Positions 20,935 through 27,746 of a stretch of 64,000 bases of DNA are shown here, piece after piece. Location of the stretch: the NCBI RefSeq assembly GCF_026262505.1, contig NC_067205.1, positions 21,919,585-21,983,584 on the forward strand, written 5' to 3'. Both the position numbers and the translations under genes were made by a program. Within the stretch, counting starts at the first letter, position 1; the number at the start of each line of letters is the position of its first letter. The notes beneath the pieces are model-generated. The model was given only the letters and a program-made list of their open reading frames with translations. It made no database searches and was not told the origin of the DNA. The DNA comes from Trichomonas vaginalis G3. Its lineage: Eukaryota; Parabasalia; Trichomonadida; Trichomonadidae.

Positions 20935-21398
20935 TTTAAGTGAAGTTAAAAAGCGGCTTTTGACGGTTGTTTGTATGACACTTTTTGTTCAGCACAAAAA
21001 ACTACTCGGTCAAAGTGTTGTCAGTTTTGTAAAATAACCGTCCTATCTCATTCTATAAGGGGGAAAAGGCTTCTCAAAGTATACTTCCTTGGAACGCCTG
21101 TAACTTTTCCTGTAGCGACGATAGACCCTTACTTGTCCGGACAAAGTTATACTATTTTGAGTGCTCTACAAAAAAGTCAACGGCGACGACTCTCAAAAAC
21201 CGTTGTGTAAAAAGTTTTACCGTTGGACAAAAAAGTATATATAGAAAACAAAAAACGTTTATAGTTCATTCAATATTTGAGATGGAACGGTTTGCCAACG
21301 GTAACTATTAAATAAAATAAAAAAATAGAGGGGGTCTCCGTTGACGAAAACGGTTCATCTCAAACTCTTATTTGAAAAAAACAGTTTATTTTTGTCTA
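20935..21398. other. Intergenic leader rich in ACGGTT/AACCGTTG words
   Basis: No gene is seen. The motif ACGGTT or its complement AACCGT recurs at least six times (near 20,960, 21,040, 21,200, 21,220, 21,283, 21,335-21,350), some in inverted pairs around T- or A-runs. It may contain the right end of element C or a promoter region for the downstream gene. TTTATTTTTGTCTAATGG directly precedes the next start. Confidence 0.35.
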
Positions 21399-22364
21399 AT
21401 GGCATTCGCTAGCGTGTTCGCTCCAAATTCACCTGAAGAAATTGCTTGCAGACTTTCAGCACCCACAGGTTTAGAACCTCAATATCAAACTGCAGCATCT
21501 ACACATTCTCCAAGCAGAACAGACAATTCAAATTCAAATTTGTCCTGCAATTCACTCAATCCAAAGCCACTTTCACTACCAAAAACAATACCAAACGAGC
21601 TCCGTATTACAAAGAACCACAGCAACGCTGAACTACGCAAAATACTACTCAGATTGTCTGAAGAATACTTCAATTCAAAGCCAGAAGAAAGAGTTCCTGC
21701 AACTTTTAACAAAGAATATTGTGAACAACTCAACAAAGTTCTTGCAGACTTTACCAAACTACAAAAAGAAACACCTGACCCATTCGAATTAGGTGACACA
21801 ATTGTCAACTATTTTCCAACAATAACAAAGATAATGGTTGACAGAACTATATGTCAGCTTATTGAAAGTCTTCCACCCAAAGCTGCAAAAAAAGTCGAAC
21901 AGCTTTGGGTCGAATTCAAATCAAAGAGTTACGGATATCAGGATGACGAAGAAGAACGTGAGTACGGACAAGAAACAGCAAAATGGCAATGTCTTAGCTC
22001 ACTCAACCCCAAGTTCAAACCATTATTTTACTCAGACAACAACACAATTCAAGTACGCAAAATTGCTATTCATTTCGTTAACCAAGCAGAAGACATTGAA
22101 GAAGGAGACTCTATCTCAGTTTATGTTTGCTACTGCAAGTTTTTCAAGGACGAATTTGGAGGACCAATTCTCATGCATGTCTTCAAGCCACATCAGCAAC
22201 TCTACGTTGAAACTGAAATAACACTCATGCATGGAATGTATCTCAAGTTTGAAAGCCAATTGGAAAACACATACAACATTTGGCTTTCATACATTCAGTT
22301 CGATACACCAGATGACTTTGATGTTGAAGAAGAAGAGTCCTCCGAATTCACACCAGAAGACTAA
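21399..22364 (+). CDS. Unrecognised acidic protein, 321 aa
   Basis: The whole frame starts MAFASVFAPNSPEEIACRLS; I prefer this ATG to the one 27 bases upstream because TTTATTTTTGTCTA stands directly before it. The first 75 residues are Ser/Asn/Pro-rich and likely disordered. Residues about 75-180 are helical. A C-terminal beta-rich region contains EGDSISVYVCYCKFFKDEFG and LMHGMYLKFESQLENTYNIW. It ends in an acidic tail. C is used at third positions more often than in the Polinton genes. Function is unknown, and it may be an element-C or a host gene. Confidence 0.6.
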   Translation: MAFASVFAPNSPEEIACRLSAPTGLEPQYQTAASTHSPSRTDNSNSNLSCNSLNPKPLSLPKTIPNELRITKNHSNAELRKILLRLSEEYFNSKPEERVPATFNKEYCEQLNKVLADFTKLQKETPDPFELGDTIVNYFPTITKIMVDRTICQLIESLPPKAAKKVEQLWVEFKSKSYGYQDDEEEREYGQETAKWQCLSSLNPKFKPLFYSDNNTIQVRKIAIHFVNQAEDIEEGDSISVYVCYCKFFKDEFGGPILMHVFKPHQQLYVETEITLMHGMYLKFESQLENTYNIWLSYIQFDTPDDFDVEEEESSEFTPED

Positions 22365-22403
22365 CAATTTTCCGAATAAAAACTTCATTTATACTAAACA
22401 TCT

Positions 22404-22420
22404 TCGGGGGGAAGCCCCCC
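22404..22420. repeat. GC hairpin between convergent genes
   Basis: GGGGGG-AAG-CCCCCC forms a six-pair stem with a three-base loop in the 108 bases between two converging stop codons. It resembles the three-base-loop hairpins inserted in elements A and B and could act in transcript ending. Confidence 0.5.
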
Positions 22421-22472
22421 ACATACTACCCAGAGCTTGTAAGAAAAAAAATATAAGTAAAATATTAATTTT

Positions 22473-22742
22473 TTATTCCAATTCTTTCAATTTGTTATAT
22501 AATTTGTTTCGTTCAGCAGTATAATATAATAAGTCACTGACCAACTGGTCCACTTCTATATGTGACTCTGCCGATGAGACTCTATAGACTGTTTCGTCAA
22601 TCTTCGAATTGTAATTTGCAATTTGTTGTCTCAAATACTCCAGAGTCTCCTCCTTCATCTTCTCAAGCACTTCTAACTGCTCTGGTGTTGGTTGGTGCGT
22701 AGAAAAGTGCGCAATGACTTCGTCCCAATTACGGAATGACAT
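22473..22742 (-). CDS. Small coiled-coil protein, 89 aa
   Basis: The frame starts at MSFRNWDEVIAHFSTHQPTP; the longer upstream reading runs through a GC hairpin and is unlikely to be coding. Residues 25-89 are a strong helical, charged segment (LEVLEKMKEETLEYLRQQIA, then NYNSKIDE) ending NKLYNKLKELE. No family is recognised. It converges on the 21,399 gene. Confidence 0.5.
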   Translation of the reverse strand: MSFRNWDEVIAHFSTHQPTPEQLEVLEKMKEETLEYLRQQIANYNSKIDETVYRVSSAESHIEVDQLVSDLLYYTAERNKLYNKLKELE

Positions 22743-22764
22743 TCTAAACTTTGGAAAAAATTTA

Positions 22765-22797
22765 GGGGCTAGAGGGCACGAAGTGCCTGGAAGCCCC
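22765..22797. repeat. Nested double hairpin upstream of the coiled-coil gene
   Basis: The inner hairpin GGCAC-GAA-GTGCC sits inside an outer GGGGCT...AGCCCC stem. Stem lengths of five to six pairs and the three-base loop match the mobile hairpin family listed in elements A and B. A 24-base T-run follows at about 22,803. Confidence 0.6.
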
Positions 22798-22871
22798 ACT
22801 TCCTTTTTTTTTTTTTTTTTTTTTTTTTACACAACACCTAAATTGAATTAATTTCTAAACATTTTTGATGA

Positions 22872-22877
22872 ATTCGA
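22872..22877. repeat. Target-site duplication, left of element A
   Basis: ATTCGA, repeated exactly at 38,535-38,540. Six bases is the standard Polinton duplication length. Confidence 0.9.
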
Positions 22878-23360
22878 AGTAGTAGGTGAGTGCGGGTTGT
22901 GTGACCTTTATTGTTTCATCTATATATAGACGATGTATTAAAATATATTTATTTATAAATCATTAAAAAAAATTATGCATTAATTTTAAAATAAATTCTT
23001 TTTTATCTTTTATAAAAGAAGCTATATATAGATGATGTTAGATATTCCGCGATTAATTAAACATTGTTTAAATCCTGAATGGGTTAAACTTCAATTTAAA
23101 AATGAAGATTGTGAATTATTAAATGAATATGAAAGCCAAAATAAGCTAATGAGGTATAAATATAATGATAAAGAATATTTAATTTCATGGAATCAATGGA
23201 GTCATAATCAAAGACCTCATAAACGAGAAGAAGAAATTGAAACTAATGATTATTTGAATTTATGAAATCAATTATTTGATTTATTCTTTCTTCAATCTCT
23301 TCTATTCTTTTTGTTAAATCATCAATTTTCATTAATGATGTGATTCTTGATTGAGAAATA
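22878..23360. repeat. Left terminal inverted repeat of element A
   Basis: About 480 bases are repeated in reverse at 38,053-38,534. It starts AGTAGTAGGTGAGTGCGGG, has a TCTATATATAGA palindrome near both the end and the TIR gene start, and contains the TIR gene. The inner edge reaches sequence that at the right end belongs to the charged-protein gene. Confidence 0.9.
23032..23265 (+). CDS. TIR-encoded protein, short form, 77 aa (left copy)
   Basis: Starts MMLDIPRLIKHCLNPEWVKL directly after the palindrome CTATATATAG. It holds one copy of a domain (LNPEWVKLQFKNEDCELLNE, then YKYNDKEYLISWNQW) of which the element B version has two. An identical gene lies inverted in the right TIR. The function is unknown. 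Being in the TIR, and so carried twice, suggests a dose-dependent or end-related role such as binding the ends; that is inference. Confidence 0.65.
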   Translation: MMLDIPRLIKHCLNPEWVKLQFKNEDCELLNEYESQNKLMRYKYNDKEYLISWNQWSHNQRPHKREEEIETNDYLNL

Positions 23361-23378
23361 GGTGAAGATACATATCAA

Positions 23379-24056
23379 GTGATGCTCAAAGATAGATTTT
23401 ATAGATGTGAAACATGTTTACAAGAGGCATTCTTCACTTTAGATAATGCAAAATACTGGTATTTAGTTTTCATTTATGATTTTATGTATAAATGCATGGA
23501 TGTTAATCGTTTTCATTTCATTGAAGGTGATACTGATTCATCTTATTGGGCAATCGCTGGCGACCCAAATCTTCCTAACACTCAAGCATTTCAAGCAATT
23601 GTTACCGATAAACAATTTTATGATAAAAACATTTTCAAATTCGCACCATTTGATTTCTTCTGTTTTGATGAGAAATTTAAACCTAAATTAAAGAATAAAG
23701 CTGAAGAAAAAGCACATGAGAAGAAGTTATTGGGTTTAGCAATTGAGAAACAAGGTGATAACATGGTTGCTTTATGCCCTAAGTGTTATACATCATTCAA
23801 CGGTTCAATTGATGGAAGTGATTTTAAAAAGATTGCACAAAAAATGAAAGGTGTTAGTTTACGACAAAATAAACAATTAACACCTAAAAATTATTTGGAT
23901 ATAATAAATGATAAAGTTATTTTCGATGGTCAGAATATTAATTTACAACTTAAAAACAGGTCAATGACTCGCTTAACAATCGGTAAGACTGCATTAACAG
24001 GAGCACACACTAAGGCTGTATGTTGTGAAAATGGATGTTGTATGCCATTTATTTAA
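23379..24056 (+). pseudogene. polB: Protein-primed DNA polymerase B, remnant, element A
   Basis: Only the back of the polymerase is present. It includes the palm motif C (EGDTDSSYWAI) and the C-terminal thumb region ending CCENGCCMPFI, over 95 percent like element B. Without the rest it cannot replicate DNA, so element A would depend on a polymerase supplied by a relative. It starts right inside the left TIR and leads into the integrase gene. Confidence 0.9.
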
Positions 24057-24080
24057 AACACTTATTTTATTTTTATATAA

Positions 24081-25598
24081 ATGAATAATGTAGATTTAAA
24101 AATTTTAATTGATGATTTAGTACTTAATCAAAATTTTCTTACTTATTATGAATTAAAATCATATCTCCAAAAACATAATAACAATATAACGGGTGATGAT
24201 ATGGAATATTATTATCCATATTATAAAAATGAAATTTTGAAATATCATGATAAAATAATTTCTAAAATTAAAGACGAAATTATAAATAATGAATATTCAA
24301 AGGGAAAAACTAAATCACAACTTAAACAGTTGAAAGATTTCAAAAATAAAGTATTAACAGAAGAAGATATTGATGAATTATATAATTTATATAATCATGA
24401 GCCACAAAAACCAAAGGAACAAAAACAAAGGGTGCAAAACGCCCAGGTCCTTCAGACCATAAATGAAGCACAAGCTTTAATTTATGATTCATTAGTTAAA
24501 TCATATTCAGCCCGACTTTTAAATGAAGATCAACTTTTGGAATTCATCCTTCAACATAAACTCGAAGCGGGAAAGTATATCAAACCTTTATATACAGCAT
24601 ATTTAAAACAAATGAATAGAATACATCCAGAATTAATGAAGGGGGGAATGAATTCCAAAATCAAAGCAGATAAAATTAAACCACTTGCAACACCAAAACC
24701 TCCAACGACAGTACCTCCTCCTTCAGTTAATCCTTCATCATTCACTTTATTATATCCATTTCAAACATTAAAGAAGCAAAAAGATTTTAAAAAGGATTTC
24801 AAGATATTAAATAAACCAATTGACCCGAAAATTCAACCGTTAAAGGAAAAATTTAGTCGCCCTTCATTTGCACCATATCCATATTCATACGAAATCAATC
24901 ATCTGGAATATTCAAAAGGAAATGTTACTTATTTATTTGCCATTAACATTAACACTAGATATTTATATTGCATTCCAGTGAAAGGGAAAACAGAACAGGA
25001 AACAAGAAGAGCTATACAATACTTACTAGATCATGAAAGAGTGGATAATATCAGGGGTGATGGTGATAAAGGATTTCAGGCAGCTATGGCTCATTATTTC
25101 CCACAAATTAATTTTTTCTTTTCATCCTCTCCATATACGTTTCATAATAAAATAGTTGATGCGGTAATGAGAACTCTTAGAGATGTGTTAGGGGTTAACG
25201 GTCAGATATACTGGGATGGAAATCATGACTCCATCATACAACAGTTAGTATATTATTACAATAATACATGGCATAGAACTATAAACATGAAACCAGTGGA
25301 AATGAAAAATGATATTTCAAAAGAATGGGAATATATTAGAAAACAAATGGAAAGGTTGAATGATGTTAAACGTGAACAAATTAATTCGGGGCTCATGAAT
25401 TTTAAACAAGGGGATAAAGTTTTGATTCATCTCGATTATGGAAAAACTGATAAATCAATGACAAAAAGAAGACGAAGATTTGACACAATAGCTGAATTTA
25501 TTAGATATATTAACGGCAATGCATTAGTTGAGGTTAACAATAAATTAATAGAAATTCCGATTTATTTTATTACTCCATTATATTTAAATAATATTTAA
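24081..25598 (+). CDS. int: Integrase (rve family), element A
   Basis: This 505-residue frame looks whole. Residues 1-190 form a helical region special to this family (SKGKTKSQLKQLKDFKNK), followed by a Pro-rich linker and then an RNase-H-like integrase core from about residue 275 (YEINHLEYSKGNVTYLFAIN, then GDGDKGFQAAMAHYFPQINF and the helix NKIVDAVMRTLRD). A C-terminal SH3/chromo-like module (FKQGDKVLIHLDYGKTDKS) completes it. The enzyme cuts host DNA with a 6-base stagger, consistent with the duplications seen here. It follows the polymerase with a TTATTTTTATATAAATG start. Confidence 0.92.
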   Translation: MNNVDLKILIDDLVLNQNFLTYYELKSYLQKHNNNITGDDMEYYYPYYKNEILKYHDKIISKIKDEIINNEYSKGKTKSQLKQLKDFKNKVLTEEDIDELYNLYNHEPQKPKEQKQRVQNAQVLQTINEAQALIYDSLVKSYSARLLNEDQLLEFILQHKLEAGKYIKPLYTAYLKQMNRIHPELMKGGMNSKIKADKIKPLATPKPPTTVPPPSVNPSSFTLLYPFQTLKKQKDFKKDFKILNKPIDPKIQPLKEKFSRPSFAPYPYSYEINHLEYSKGNVTYLFAININTRYLYCIPVKGKTEQETRRAIQYLLDHERVDNIRGDGDKGFQAAMAHYFPQINFFFSSSPYTFHNKIVDAVMRTLRDVLGVNGQIYWDGNHDSIIQQLVYYYNNTWHRTINMKPVEMKNDISKEWEYIRKQMERLNDVKREQINSGLMNFKQGDKVLIHLDYGKTDKSMTKRRRRFDTIAEFIRYINGNALVEVNNKLIEIPIYFITPLYLNNI

Positions 25599-25617
25599 TT
25601 TTTTTATTTCGTAAGAA

Positions 25618-25890
25618 ATGGGTGACAACGAAGCATCCAAGAGTCCAGACGATGAATATAAAAAGAAACTAAACAGAATTAAATCAAAAATATGTTATTA
25701 TAAAAAGAAGCCGCAATGTGGTGGGGTCGAAAACGATAAAGAGAGGAAAGAAATAATCGAAAAATTAGAAACTTACCGTTCAATCCTTAAACTGAGTGAA
25801 GCAAAAATAAAAGAATTTAATAGAATAAATAAATTGATTGGAAGAGATGAATTTAATAAAGATGAATTTTTAAACTCTATCCAAATTTAA
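25618..25890 (+). CDS. Small charged helical protein, 90 aa, element A
   Basis: Starts MGDNEASKSPDDEYKKKLNR. It is strongly helical and lysine-rich, ending IGRDEFNKDEFLNSIQI. It lies 20 bases after the integrase with a TTTTTTTATTTCGTAAGAA leader, so probably co-regulated. A related gene in the same place in element B supports it being real. No family is recognised. Confidence 0.6.
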   Translation: MGDNEASKSPDDEYKKKLNRIKSKICYYKKKPQCGGVENDKERKEIIEKLETYRSILKLSEAKIKEFNRINKLIGRDEFNKDEFLNSIQI

Positions 25891-25900
25891 TTTTTATTCC

Positions 25901-26041
25901 TCATCTTCTTTCCATCATTACTGCATAACCACATCTTCTCGGTTTTCGTGGTTTGTTGTTTTTAATTAGTTTTTGCATCATTTTTATCATTTCCTCCCTT
26001 GTTATGATTCGTGGTAAATTTTGAGCTTGTGGGGTATTCAT
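25901..26041 (-). CDS. Small basic protein, 46 aa, element A
   Basis: The frame MNTPQAQNLPRIITREEMIK continues MMQKLIKNNKPRKPRRCGYA and ends VMMERR. It is conserved in element B at 49,060-49,224 with the same first 23 residues and a CGYAVMMER core, which indicates a real gene although it is very short. The T-run and GCATAAATG start match other element genes. It converges on the preceding gene. A basic, possibly DNA-binding peptide; function unknown. Confidence 0.6.
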   Translation of the reverse strand: MNTPQAQNLPRIITREEMIKMMQKLIKNNKPRKPRRCGYAVMMERR

Positions 26042-26627
26042 TTATGCAAAAATAAAATTTTGTTATCAGTTATTTTATCATTATTTTATTAAGTTCATCT
26101 TGAGAGAGGGTCAAAGTTGCTATTTGTCACTTTTCCACAAGAATATAATGGGGAAAAAGTTATCATATAGTTGATCTCATTTACTGAGGTGAGAGATGCA
26201 TGTAGTGTAATGGGATAAACAGTGTGATTGCTACTCTACGTCCTAGGTTCGAGATACATTGGCTTAATTTTTCTCTTTTTTATTGACGTAAACTATTCAA
26301 TTTTTGTGTTCTCCATTCAAATTTCAGAATTTTTTTTGCAGATTTCACGCTACATTCGAAGTTACCTTTTGTAACAACCACCACTGCCTACGAAAGACGA
26401 AAGTGTGTCACGATTTCACCCGGAAATCCGACGGTTGTTTAAGAGTATGCACTTTTGTCACCTACTCAGTTCATCTTTAGTTAATTTGAATGATAAGAAA
26501 ATTTATTTTTGAGTGACTCTTTCATGTTTGATTTCATCAGGAATTCCTGCATGAATTTTGTATAAAAAGCAACCGCCGGAATTCAGACAGTTGCTATATT
26601 CTTCACAAAAGACCAAAAATAAACGCT
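26042..26627. other. Spacer with tRNA-like sequence and KilA-N debris
   Basis: No gene. At about 26,191-26,262 a tRNA-like stretch (TAGTGTAATGGGATAAAC, later TCCTAGGTTCGAG) has near-complementary ends ATGCAT/ATACAT but lacks a proper T-stem. Near 26,400 lies CCGACGGTTG. From about 26,530 there is inverted debris related to the 6,060 region (TCCTGCATGAATTTTGTATA, then AAAAGCAACCGC). Confidence 0.4.
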
Positions 26628-27239
26628 TTACATGTATTTTTCAGCAACTTCGTCAAATAATTTTATAGCTTTATCTATCTCATCTACTTCAAACGTTTCT
26701 TTACCTTTTATGGGAGCACCATACATTTTCTCAAACTTTTCAAGTAGTTCTGTTTCAGCAGCTCTCATATCATTAACAAACACAACCTTGACTCTATTGA
26801 CTGTACTGTCATATCTTTGAGTTATATTATATGTTCTTCCTATCTTATATCTCTTTGTATTGAAGTCCTTCGGTTTCTGAACGATGTAAAGTAAGCCTTC
26901 ACTGCAACGTTCTGTATCGAATGAACCATAAGTTATGAAGTTATATCCAACAACTGAGTCTAACCATAACAAAACTATTGGTATAAGACTTTTGTCTATA
27001 AGATATGCTCTTGTTCCATGAAATGCTACTGATATCATAAGCTCAGGATTTCTTGTCAAAATTTTCTGAGTAGAAGCAATTCTAACCCAATCCTTTGTTT
27101 TCTTTCCAGATGGAGATATAATGTCTGACAAAGAATATTTGTTGTATTTCTTTGAGTATCTTACGTTTAAATCACCTATTCTAACCACTTTGGTGTCATT
27201 GTCTATCTTTCTAACTGTTTCAAACTCAATGTTTGTCAT
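26628..27239 (-). CDS. KilA-N/T5orf172 DNA-binding protein, element A
   Basis: This 203-residue frame looks whole. I take MTNIEFETVRKIDNDTKVVR as the start because the six residues before it translate the conserved TGTATGTAAGAACAGTA leader. Residues about 20-115 fit a KilA-N fold (VRIGDLNVRYSKKYNKYSLS...FHGTRAYLID). Residues about 118-200 are a T5orf172 domain (GLLYIVQKPKDFNTKRYKIG, then RAAETELLEKFEKMYG and GKETFEV). Such proteins are widespread in NCLDV and phages and are thought to bind DNA as regulators. It faces the left repeat array of the primase-helicase. A decayed relative is at 9,023. Confidence 0.85.
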   Translation of the reverse strand: MTNIEFETVRKIDNDTKVVRIGDLNVRYSKKYNKYSLSDIISPSGKKTKDWVRIASTQKILTRNPELMISVAFHGTRAYLIDKSLIPIVLLWLDSVVGYNFITYGSFDTERCSEGLLYIVQKPKDFNTKRYKIGRTYNITQRYDSTVNRVKVVFVNDMRAAETELLEKFEKMYGAPIKGKETFEVDEIDKAIKLFDEVAEKYM

Positions 27240-27283
27240 TACTGTTCTTACATACAAAATAAAAATAATTCATAAAAATAAAA

Positions 27284-27440
27284 CTAACTTTATTTTTTTC
27301 TATCTTAAGGAAATTCATGATTTTTGTTGCTGAATTCAATAAAAATAATGTTTAGGTGAAGAGGTGAGATCTCACCTCTTTTTTCACCTCTTTTTTCACC
27401 CTCGTAAATGTTTTGTCAAGACTTCATCGTCAATGGTTTC
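27284..27440. promoter_or_regulatory. Shared leader and GGTGA-flavour palindrome
   Basis: Upstream of the T5orf172 gene lies the conserved block TAACTTTATTTTTTTCTATC plus TTAAGGAAATTCATGA (inverse of that before 9,023). It is followed by the perfect palindrome GAGGTGAGATCTCACCTC at 27,361-27,378, with further TCACC half-sites every 14 bases and one minisatellite unit. It may be an operator array for this or a related regulator; inference from position. Confidence 0.5.
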
Positions 27441-27469
27441 GTCAATGGTTTCAGGTTATTCAATAATTA

Positions 27470-27720
27470 ATTATTTTTGAAGAACTGAAGGTGTCACTAT
27501 GTCACTATGTGTCACTCGGTTAATTAACTTCTCTGAAAAAATGAGACAACATGACATTTAGACAACACAGAAGGATTAATGAGGAAGGCACTTATGAATT
27601 ATTTTTGAAGAACTGAAGGTGTCACTATGTCACTATGTGTCACTCGGTTAATTAACTTCTCCGAAAAAATGAGACAACATGACATTTAGACAACACAGAA
27701 GGATTAATGCAAAAATAAAT
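27470..27720. repeat. Left repeat array of the primase-helicase, element A
   Basis: Two units with a 127-base period. Each contains GAAGAACTGAAGGTGTCACT, ATGTCACTATGTGTCACTCGG, AACTTCTCTGAAAAAATGAG and ACAACATGACATTTAG. Within a unit the word GTCAC recurs three times. The same units, inverted, lie on the other side of the gene. Possible iterons or a replication origin; not a CRISPR, as there are no unique spacers. Confidence 0.8.
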
Positions 27721-27746
27721 TCAAATCATACTTTATAAAGCGTCAT

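Larger units (their letters stand above)
1..20940. mobile_element. Divergent Polinton-like element C, decayed, left end outside window
   Basis: This is a second Polinton-like lineage, more decayed than elements A and B and probably older. Its genes match A/B genes one for one by weak but readable similarity: fibre, integrase, amphipathic protein, T5orf172, KilA-N, packaging ATPase, SF3 helicase, the SCCG protein and the capsid protein. No polymerase B is visible; it may lie left of the window or be absent. I found no terminal repeat or target duplication, so both ends are approximate. The 1-6.5 kb and 9-21 kb parts could be two different fragments of the same lineage. It is broken, with several dozen breaks, mostly between 4 and 13 kb; the capsid gene looks whole. 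Confidence 0.7.

Noticed and set aside
22803-22826. Poly-T tract as a retroposon tail
   Set aside because: No target duplication or reverse-transcribed gene copy can be matched to it; T-runs are common in this DNA.
23379-24056. A separate small DNA polymerase gene in element A
   Set aside because: It is the tail of the same polymerase seen entire in element B, lacks most catalytic parts and has no start of its own; treated as a remnant.
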